Source: CAYGHE01 sp964349805 | GTDB taxonomy: Bacteria > Patescibacteriota > Saccharimonadia > Saccharimonadales > Saccharimonadaceae | NCBI GenBank assembly: GCA_964349805.1 | Contig: CAYGHE010000003.1 | Span: forward strand, 1-64,000 | Reading direction: 5' to 3' | Length of the DNA: 64,000 bases | In this document: one piece after another, positions 42,293 through 47,721 of the stretch | Layout of the letters: the number at the start of each line of letters is the position of its first letter | Position numbering within the stretch: position 1 is the stretch's first letter | The notes under the pieces: model-generated | Databases searched by the model: none | Told to the model about the DNA's origin: nothing | The model's input: the letters and a program-made list of their open reading frames with translations, nothing else | Position numbers and translations under genes: made by a program

Positions 42293-42378
42293 CGTTCTCT
42301 GCGAGATGGGCAGCGGAAAGCACCTTCTAGTTACAAAAAACAGGGGCCATGCGCGTAAAAAACGCATGGCTTTGTTTT
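42293..42378 (+). ncRNA. Orphan small RNA with its own promoter and terminator
   Basis: TTCACA (42257-42262), 18-bp spacer and extended -10 TGC-TACAAT (42281-42286) predict a start near 42293. The transcript ends in GCCATGCG (42346-42353)/CGCATGGC (42363-42370) followed by TTTGTTTT, a clear rho-independent terminator. Total about 86 nt. Inside are CTGC/GCAG (42299-42302 with 42310-42313) and a short GTAAC/GTTAC pairing at the 5' edge. A frame beginning near 42285 reads across the terminator and looks like chance. No known family was recognised. Confidence 0.6.
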
Positions 42379-42423
42379 ATGTACGCTATAATCTTATGTG
42401 TTACACGCACCCTCGCGTGTTAA

Positions 42424-42481
42424 TATGCACCCGTAGCTCCGTGTCATGCGACACGGCCATATCGCATGATATGGCAGCTGG
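42424..42481 (+). repeat. tRNA-Arg 5'-end copy split by two perfect 18-bp palindromic hairpins
   Basis: TATGCACCCGTAGCTC (42424-42439) exactly repeats the sequence spanning the start of tRNA-Arg at 42742-42757. After GCACCCGTAGCT come CCGTGTC-ATGC-GACACGG and CCATATC-GCAT-GATATGG (36 nt), then CAGCTGG, which is the continuation of the tRNA sequence. The hairpin pair thus looks inserted in a 5' tRNA fragment. The two hairpin cores are inverted copies of each other (TCATGCGA, TCGCATGA). Confidence 0.7.
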
Positions 42482-42493
42482 TATAATTTCTGT

Positions 42494-42754
42494 ATGTACT
42501 ATGTATATTTTCTCTCGATGAGTAATAGTCAGGTATATACTGGTTCGACTGGTGATCTAAAAAAGAGGATCAAGGCGCATGAGTCTAGCTCTGTGCAGAC
42601 AACCCGTAAATACCTGCCTATTAGATTGATTGGTTATGAAGCATACCAACTAAAGTCTGATGCGCAGAGACGAGAAAAATATCTAAAGACAACCGAAGGA
42701 AAAAGATTGTTCCGACGGCAGTATAGAGATATTTTGACGATTATGCACCCGTAG
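42494..42754 (+). CDS. GIY-YIG nuclease family protein
   Basis: 86 residues with the complete small GIY-YIG fold: MYYVYFLSMSNSQVYTGSTG (the Y-Y and YTG motif), DLKKRIKAHESSSVQTTRKY (catalytic Arg) and a C-terminal Glu in RREKYLKTTEG. Stand-alone YhbQ/UPF0213-type proteins of this size are common in CPR. TATAAT (42482-42487) is 6 nt before the ATG: leaderless. The stop codon lies inside the tRNA-Arg gene, and the gene is bounded by two copies of the tRNA 5' end, so a mobile history tied to the tRNA is plausible. Confidence 0.9.
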   Translation: MYYVYFLSMSNSQVYTGSTGDLKKRIKAHESSSVQTTRKYLPIRLIGYEAYQLKSDAQRREKYLKTTEGKRLFRRQYRDILTIMHP

Positions 42755-42821
42755 CTCAGCTGGATAGAGCGTCGGCTTGCGGAGCCGAAGGCCACAGGTT
42801 CAAATCCTGTCGGGTGTACCA
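42745..42821 (+). tRNA. tRNA-Arg(GCG)
   Basis: Acceptor GCACCCG/CGGGTGT, D-arm GCTC/GAGC, anticodon stem TCGGC/GCCGA with loop TTGCGGA (anticodon GCG), T-arm ACAGG/CCTGT and encoded CCA; 77 nt. An unmodified G34 is unusual for bacterial CGN decoding, which normally uses ACG read as inosine. A terminator GACTAG-CGTGC-CTAGTC with T-rich tail (42831-42858) follows. Confidence 0.93.
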
Positions 42822-43213
42822 AGAAAAGAAGACTAGCGTGCCTAGTCTCTTTTTCTTGGTAGATTCGCGTAGCGAATCCGAACCGTCAAGGTTCGGCGTA
42901 GCGAGTGAAACGAAAGAAAGCATCAGCCGTGGCGGATATTTTCTATCGTGAGCGAGCGGAGGAAGGAGCGTAGCGACTGATATCCTGTCGGGTGCACCAA
43001 GAAAATTACCTCATCCCCAAGATGGGGTTGTTTTATTGGTCAAGCGCCGTTCAGGATGAGAACCGTACATTTGTGAAACAAATGAGGTTCGGCGTAGCGA
43101 GTGAAACGAAAGAAAGCATCCGCCATACGGCGGATATTTTCTATCGTGAACAAGCGGAGAAGCGAGTTTACGAGCGCTATCCTGTCGGGTATGCTCGGTT
43201 CCTTTATCCTTAA
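42822..43213 (+). repeat. Two structured units each ending in a copy of the tRNA-Arg 3' end
   Basis: No gene in this 490-bp stretch up to 43313. Copies of the tRNA 3' end (ATCCTGTCGGGTGNACCA type) lie at 42805-42821 (the real tRNA), 42981-42999 and 43178-43190. Between them two units share GGTTCGGCGTAGCGAGTGAA with the following AAAGAAAGCATC (42889-42924 and 43085-43120, nearly identical), a GGCGGATATTTTCTATCGTG segment and AAGCGGA-type ends. Each begins with a hairpin: GACTAG/CTAGTC in unit 1, CCCC-AAGAT-GGGG plus TTGTTTT in unit 2. A GAACC/GGTTC stem precedes the core, in unit 2 with an inner CATTTGT/ACAAATG hairpin. Confidence 0.75.
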
Positions 43214-43313
43214 GCCCTTTCCAGCGGGTAGGTTTTCTCGTTAGAACTTAAGTAAGGTGTGCTGGCTGCCTCTTATGCTTGCGTACTATGTAGTGTTTTG
43301 ATGTAATAATCAT

Positions 43314-44099
43314 ATGGAAAATAAGCAGTACTCTAACCTGCCGTCATCTTTAGTAGTGCTTGGGCTTACGGCCTTGGCCTATATGGTTTCGTTTGTATTC
43401 CAATACGGTTTTTTGAATACTTTCGGAATCAGCTATAAAGTTATAGATGTAAGTATCCCCTCTCTAATTATAGGAATAGGTTTTACATTACTTGTAGCCT
43501 TTAACGTCGATCAGATATTAGGTGTCTACCGCACGATCTTAAATAATTCAAGAACAGACACTCCACTCTCTAGACTTAGTATGTCTTACGTCAGAACGAT
43601 ACCGATTATCGTACTGATGCTTTTGGCCCTTTACGGGCTCAATATGACTCAGTTCGTACTGGGTTCTCTTATATCTTTTGCATTTATGATGGTTATGATA
43701 AATCTAGGACCTATTACAATTAAAGCTATACGCAATAAATCCTTTACCAAGGGAGTGGGTGCGCACTATGAGTATCGAGATAAGATGGATTCAAAAAGAA
43801 CACAACACGAACACCAGGGTTATTCCGAAACGTATATAAATTATGTTATCTGGATAATAACCTTCTTGATACTTGCATTAGTTGGCGGGCGACTATATGC
43901 TTCTTCGCAAAATGGATTTTATGTAATACATAGTTCCGATGAAGTAAAAACGATCATGATTCAGAAATCGGGAGATACGATAATTACAAAAGACTATGAT
44001 GTTGATTCGAAACAACTATTATCAGGGTTTTCTGTAAGAAAAATTGATCAAGCAGTAACTTTCAATGAGCGCATTGAATTTAATATAGACGATTATTAA
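43314..44099 (+). CDS. Hypothetical multi-pass membrane protein
   Basis: Not recognised. 261 residues with about five transmembrane helices (LVVLGLTALAYMVSFVFQYG, IPSLIIGIGFTLLVAFNVDQ, IPIIVLMLLALYGLNMTQFV, LGSLISFAFMMVMINLGPIT, YVIWIITFLILALVGGRLYA) and a C-terminal exposed domain of about 60 residues (YVIHSSDEVKTIMIQKSGDT). It follows the tRNA-repeat zone and has no operon partner. TGTAAT/AATAAT boxes lie within 10 nt of the ATG. Codon use is slightly more AT-rich than its neighbours, hinting at transfer (weak). Confidence 0.65.
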   Translation: MENKQYSNLPSSLVVLGLTALAYMVSFVFQYGFLNTFGISYKVIDVSIPSLIIGIGFTLLVAFNVDQILGVYRTILNNSRTDTPLSRLSMSYVRTIPIIVLMLLALYGLNMTQFVLGSLISFAFMMVMINLGPITIKAIRNKSFTKGVGAHYEYRDKMDSKRTQHEHQGYSETYINYVIWIITFLILALVGGRLYASSQNGFYVIHSSDEVKTIMIQKSGDTIITKDYDVDSKQLLSGFSVRKIDQAVTFNERIEFNIDDY

Positions 44100-44125
44100 T
44101 TTAAGAACAGCTAGATTAGCTTTGC

Positions 44126-44677
44126 ATGGTTAATAATCTAGATTTTTTGTCCAAAGAAGCACCGATAGTTGCCAGAAAACTAATAGGTTGGCGGCTTTTT
44201 ACTGTTGAAGAAAATGGCCAACAAGTCGGCGGCACTATTATAGAAACCGAGGCCTACAATCAAAATGACGCGGCTAGCCACAGCTACCGTGGATCTACTC
44301 CCAGGACAGAGGTGATGTTCGGTCCAGCTGGTCGCATGTACGTTTATTTTACTTACGGCATGCATTGGTGCGCCAATATAGTCACAGGGGAAACTGGCAT
44401 AGGTGACGCCGTCTTGATACGAGCAATTATCCCCGAAGAAGGTTTAGAGATAATGAAAGATCGCCGAGGTAACCGTCCTGACAGCGAACTGACAAATGGA
44501 CCAGCCAAACTTTGCCAAGCTCTAAATATCACCGGGACAGATAACAAAGTTGTTATTAACAAGGGCCGTATTATTTTAAGACCGCCCGAAGCAGGCAAGA
44601 ATTACCAGATTGCAGCCACCAAGCGTATCGGTATCAGTAAAGATACTGGCCGTCTGTGGCGATTTGTAGCGTCTTAG
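44126..44677 (+). CDS. DNA-3-methyladenine glycosylase (AAG/MPG family)
   Basis: Excises alkylated purines. The 183-residue product matches the AAG family: VGGTIIETEAYNQNDAASHS, YRGSTPRTEVMFGPAGRMYV, YFTYGMHWCANIVTGETG, GDAVLIRAIIPEEGLEIM, ELTNGPAKLCQALNITG and the terminal RIGISKDTGRLWRF. The catalytic Glu is in IETEAY. TAGATT is 8 nt before the ATG (leaderless). The 3' end overlaps the convergent DUF4190 gene by 4 bp. Confidence 0.95.
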   Translation: MVNNLDFLSKEAPIVARKLIGWRLFTVEENGQQVGGTIIETEAYNQNDAASHSYRGSTPRTEVMFGPAGRMYVYFTYGMHWCANIVTGETGIGDAVLIRAIIPEEGLEIMKDRRGNRPDSELTNGPAKLCQALNITGTDNKVVINKGRIILRPPEAGKNYQIAATKRIGISKDTGRLWRFVAS

Positions 44678-45468
44678 ATTTCTAGCGTGTAGACCAATGT
44701 TTTCGTTTCAAGATCCTTGATGCCATAAACCGTTACTTCGCGTTGTAACTTTAGGTTTTCGGCGTCTTTTGTGACTTCGTAAACTACATTACCAGTAATT
44801 TCGGCTCCAGGAGATAAATCACCACTAGCTAATTCAGGCTCAGCGCTAGCAAACAAACTAGCCGCTATACTCAAGCCGCCGCTGTTTAGATTAAAACTGA
44901 ATGGCCCAGCGTAAGTACTGTCATCACCCACATTTTTAACTGTTACATTAACCACGATAAGCTCGTTGCCGGCGCTAGCTTGAGCAAATTCATTATCTGG
45001 CGTGTAATCGCGAGTTACCGAGTTAACGGTTACTTCCAAGTCGTCAAAAACTGCGGTTTCACCTTTGGCAAAGTCTTTCTTGGCATCAATTTTCGCTTGT
45101 TGTTCTTGGCTGTAATTCTCAATCGCCTTGCCTACTTCTACTGCGGCATTACCGAACAGTGCTACTCCAGCTACAACTACAATTATCACTAACAGGTTGA
45201 TTAGGGACGCAATAGAACCAGTCACAATTCCAGCTATAGCCATACCCTTCCCTTCTGGTTTTTTAAGTCCGATAATACCCAGGACAATAGCCACGATACC
45301 AAGTATTAATCCGAAAAATACAACCCAACCAAACAGCAGGGCGATTATACCAACGACCAGCGCCGCAACTGCCAGCCCATTATTCGACGAGTTTTTGCGC
45401 ATGATTGGCGGTACATTTGACTGAGATTTATCCTCTACTCGTGGGTTTTCTTTTGGTGCGTCTTCCAT
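44674..45468 (-). CDS. DUF4190/DUF4352-type membrane protein
   Basis: 264 residues: a disordered N-terminus, two helices of the DUF4190 type (LAVAALVVGIIALLFGWVVF, then GLILGIVAIVLGIIGLKKPE with GKGMAIAGIVTGSIASLINL and LVIIVVVAGVALF), then an extracellular DUF4352-like Ig/telokin domain (about 140-264; ETAVFDDLEVTVNSVTRDYT, NELIVVNVTVKNVGDDS, LSPGAEITGNVVYEV). Likely surface exposed with unknown role. AAGGAGA precedes the ATG. Confidence 0.78.
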   Translation of the reverse strand: MEDAPKENPRVEDKSQSNVPPIMRKNSSNNGLAVAALVVGIIALLFGWVVFFGLILGIVAIVLGIIGLKKPEGKGMAIAGIVTGSIASLINLLVIIVVVAGVALFGNAAVEVGKAIENYSQEQQAKIDAKKDFAKGETAVFDDLEVTVNSVTRDYTPDNEFAQASAGNELIVVNVTVKNVGDDSTYAGPFSFNLNSGGLSIAASLFASAEPELASGDLSPGAEITGNVVYEVTKDAENLKLQREVTVYGIKDLETKTLVYTLEI

Positions 45469-45551
45469 TTTATCTCCTTGCCTAGGTGCGTTATTAATGA
45501 GGTTAGTTTAGCATGAGCTATATGCATAGCACTAGCTTTATCGTAAGCATT

Positions 45552-45746
45552 TGGCGGAGAGGGAGGGATATCGTCCGCCACGGCGGACTCCTCCGCTTGC
45601 TTGCAAAAGAAAATGCTTCGCGCTTTCTTTTGCTGCGCTACGCTACGCCGAACCCCTTTTGCTACGCAAAAGACGGGTTCTCAACTCAACCTTTCACTAT
45701 CCTCCACAGTCCTCCATCGCTTTAACGATGGAAGGACGACGGAGGA
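45552..45746 (-). repeat. Structured unit ending in a copy of the tRNA-Ser(CGA) 3' end
   Basis: Reading on the minus strand, tRNA-Ser(CGA) is followed by about 177 bp ending in a second copy of its last 18 nt (45552-45569, identical to 45747-45764). The unit contains GAACCC...GGGGTTCGGCGTAGCG with an inner CTTTTGC-GTA-GCAAAAG hairpin, AAAGAAAGC, a TCCGCC-GTG-GGCGGA-like palindrome and AGCGGAGGA, the same elements in the same order as downstream of tRNA-Arg. No gene is supported in 45469-45746. Confidence 0.75.
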
Positions 45747-45834
45747 TGGCGGAGAGGGAGGGATTCGAACCCTCGATAGCTTGCGCCATACCGCTTTTCG
45801 AGAGCGGCCAGTTCAACCACTCCTGCACCTCTCC
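45747..45834 (-). tRNA. tRNA-Ser(CGA)
   Basis: Acceptor GGAGAGG/CCTCTCC, anticodon stem CCGCT/AGCGG with loop CTCGAAA (anticodon CGA), long variable arm, GTTCGAATCC T-loop and encoded CCA; 88 nt. Fourth tRNA-Ser isoacceptor of the window. Confidence 0.95.
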
Positions 45835-45864
45835 CCGCATTCATAATTCTACCAGATACACAAA

Positions 45865-46431
45865 CTATTTGATTTCGACAGCGCCCCGTCGCAGGATTTC
45901 TAGCCCTTCATCGGAAATTCTGATTATGGTCGAGGGTTTTGCCCCTGATAAATCTCCGCCATCCACATAAAAATCTGCCTTATCACCGAAATACTGGTAA
46001 GCCTCGCCTGCCGTGTTGGCGATTGGCTCCCCTGTTAAATTAGCTGATGATGTCACCAGCGGGCCAGTTAATTCTAACAATCGCAGCAAAAAATCATTAT
46101 CGGGAATTCGCACAGCCAAACTTTCTTTACCAAGATGCAGGTAATCCAAGTGCCCCGCATACGGCACGATAACGCTTATCGCCCCTGGCCAGTATTGTTT
46201 TACCTTGTCCAAAAACCGCCTATCAACACCTAGATTGGCAATCTGATCCGCGCTAGCGGCAATAATCGTACCCGGTTCGTTCTGTCTGGCCTTAAGTTCG
46301 TAGATTTTAGCCACAGCGGCTTCGTTGTGGGCGCTAGCTACCAACCCATACACCGTATCTGTTGGGATAACACCCGTCTCACTATCTTTCAGGCGACGAA
46401 TTACCTCTGATATATCTGTGGTTCTAAGCAT
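45865..46431 (-). CDS. tsaC: Threonylcarbamoyl-AMP synthase (Sua5/YrdC/YwlC family)
   Basis: Makes threonylcarbamoyl-AMP for tRNA t6A37; partner of TsaD at 50433. 188 residues with GVIPTDTVYGLVASAHNEAA, the basic triad region KARQ, the Gly/Pro-rich WPGAISVIVPY, AVRIPDNDFLLRLL and TSSANLTGEPIANT. The ATG follows GATAAT (46444-46439) by 7 nt with TTGCCA at a 17-bp spacing: leaderless. The C-terminal Sua5 domain is absent, as in YrdC. Confidence 0.93.
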   Translation of the reverse strand: MLRTTDISEVIRRLKDSETGVIPTDTVYGLVASAHNEAAVAKIYELKARQNEPGTIIAASADQIANLGVDRRFLDKVKQYWPGAISVIVPYAGHLDYLHLGKESLAVRIPDNDFLLRLLELTGPLVTSSANLTGEPIANTAGEAYQYFGDKADFYVDGGDLSGAKPSTIIRISDEGLEILRRGAVEIK

Positions 46432-46496
46432 TCTGTCAATTATCCATACCTAGACCCCTCTTGGCAATAAGAATAGGCAGGGTTAGACTGGAGGGT
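46432..46496. promoter_or_regulatory. Divergent leaderless promoters with overlapping -35 boxes (tsaC / HIT)
   Basis: Plus strand: TTGGCA (46461-46466), 17-bp spacer, TAGACT (46484-46489), 7 nt, ATG. Minus strand: TTGCCA (46467-46462), 17-bp spacer, GATAAT (46444-46439), 7 nt, ATG. The two -35 boxes share five of six bases, so both genes are driven from one 65-bp region and compete for polymerase. Confidence 0.7.
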
Positions 46497-46889
46497 ATGG
46501 AACCATCAATTTTTACGCGTATCATCAACGGAGAAATCCCTTGTCACAAAATCTACGAAGACGACAAGACGCTAGCTTTCCTAGACATCCATCCAACTCA
46601 GCCCGGCCACACACTGGTCATACCCAAGAAACAAGTTGAGTTCGCCTGGGATCTAGACGACGAAGATTATCGTGCGCTAACAGATAGCGTCAAAAAGGTT
46701 GCCCTGCGTTTACGGGATGTCCTGAAAACAAAATATGTCGGCCAAAAGATATTCGGCACGGACGTTCCCCATACCCACATACATCTGATACCGTTTAGCG
46801 AACCCCACGAATTCAACAACCCCGGGCGCATGGATTCCGAACCCGACCATACTTCTTTGGCCGAAATGGCCGAAAAACTCCGCTTTTAA
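46497..46889 (+). CDS. HIT family nucleotide hydrolase/transferase
   Basis: 130-residue histidine-triad protein (Hint/AP4A-hydrolase type). Start SIFTRIINGEIPCHKIYEDD, LAFLDIHPTQPGHTLVIPKK and the HxHxH triad in DVPHTHIHLIPF. The zinc-binding Cys typical of some HIT proteins is at IPCHKIY. The ATG at 46497 is fixed by the promoter 7 nt upstream; the GGAGG next to it is too close for a Shine-Dalgarno. Confidence 0.92.
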   Translation: MEPSIFTRIINGEIPCHKIYEDDKTLAFLDIHPTQPGHTLVIPKKQVEFAWDLDDEDYRALTDSVKKVALRLRDVLKTKYVGQKIFGTDVPHTHIHLIPFSEPHEFNNPGRMDSEPDHTSLAEMAEKLRF

Positions 46890-46948
46890 ACTGTTAAAGC
46901 CTATGCTTGCAATCAGCACAGGTTCTGTTTATAGTTGTTAAATCTAAA

Positions 46949-47317
46949 ATGATAGAGATATCTTTACCATCAGATTTACCTCCGGACCCTGGTCTGAAAA
47001 AAGCCATTGCACAAGCTGCTGCCCAACTTCCAGGCGGGCAAATAACCCACGCTGACATTGCACTATTAAAAGAGTACGCCCCCTCTGTTTTAGACGAGTA
47101 CGTAAAGTATGTACTAGAGAATAGCCCTGGAGTCCACCTGCCTCACAACTTTTTGATTACTATAGGTGCACTTCTAGAATACCAAGAGAGAGAAGTGGCT
47201 GAAAACTCGAATCGACCGCCTATGCCAATAGATAGAAGTCAAATTTTTTCTCGGCTAGCTAGCTTAACTCTACAATTCGACCACCATGAGGGCACCAAGC
47301 TCCCAGACGAATCCTAG
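46949..47317 (+). CDS. Hypothetical soluble protein, 122 residues
   Basis: Not recognised. Soluble, mostly helical: MIEISLPSDLPPDPGLKKAI, AQAAAQLPGGQITHADIALL, VLDEYVKYVLENSPGVHLPH, then a mid-length helix with Glu/Arg repeats. No membrane segment. TTGCAA-17-TATAGT (46912-46934 region) gives a leader of about 7 nt before the ATG. Confidence 0.6.
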   Translation: MIEISLPSDLPPDPGLKKAIAQAAAQLPGGQITHADIALLKEYAPSVLDEYVKYVLENSPGVHLPHNFLITIGALLEYQEREVAENSNRPPMPIDRSQIFSRLASLTLQFDHHEGTKLPDES

Positions 47318-47329
47318 ATTGTCACATAC

Positions 47330-47358
47330 TTGACATTTTATAAAGCTTGTGCTACAAT
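47330..47358 (+). promoter_or_regulatory. Consensus sigma70 promoter
   Basis: TTGACA (47330-47335), 17-bp spacer ending TGC, TACAAT (47353-47358): the best promoter in the window. It drives the gene at 47392 with a leader of about 27 nt and no Shine-Dalgarno. Confidence 0.8.
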
Positions 47359-47391
47359 GAGGGTTACAAGCTAAACAAGCGAAAAATAAAC

Positions 47392-47721
47392 ATGTCACCA
47401 CTAGCCTTTAACCCATTCCCAGCCGCCATCGCCATTATGGCTGCCTTTGGTGTATTCATGCACGATACGCAGCTAGATACCGCAATTGTCACGGCCGTTT
47501 CTACTATCCCGGCTATTATGGCATCTAACGGAGAAGTCCAAATTAAAACTCCCGATCCCCATATTCACGCCGAGCGCCACACCTTTGCTCTAAGTGGTCG
47601 CCACTTGCGCACTAACCAGCCCGCTATTCAGCCCCGAAATGAAAACGACAAGAAATACGTTATTCAAAAGCGGCTCTGGGGCAACTCTTTTGGCAGCGAT
47701 TATTCCTGGCCGTCTATCTAA
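47392..47721 (+). CDS. Hypothetical protein with N-terminal hydrophobic segment
   Basis: Not recognised. 109 residues: one hydrophobic segment (AFNPFPAAIAIMAAFGVFMH, about 4-24), a second weaker one (TAIVTAVSTIPAIMAS), then a basic/His-rich tail (HIHAERHTFALSGRHLRTNQ) ending SFGSDYSWPSI. Unusually strong promoter for such a small gene. The last 8 nt overlap the 3' end of valS on the other strand. Confidence 0.6.
   Translation: MSPLAFNPFPAAIAIMAAFGVFMHDTQLDTAIVTAVSTIPAIMASNGEVQIKTPDPHIHAERHTFALSGRHLRTNQPAIQPRNENDKKYVIQKRLWGNSFGSDYSWPSI

Noticed and set aside
42285..42521. Open frame of 78 codons starting at the small RNA
   Set aside because: It crosses a strong terminator, hairpins and the start of the GIY-YIG gene; the region is better explained as RNA.
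42992..43213. An open frame of 73 codons across the second tRNA-tail unit
   Set aside because: It starts inside a tRNA 3'-end copy and runs through the hairpins and repeated core; no ribosome site and no protein-like composition.
42822..43213. Possible CRISPR array
   Set aside because: Only two units, unequal lengths, repeated tRNA ends and no spacer-like unique blocks of constant size; no cas genes.
45551..45970. Open frames running across the tRNA-Ser(CGA) unit and the tRNA itself
   Set aside because: They read through a tRNA gene, repeats and the 3' end of tsaC; no start context.
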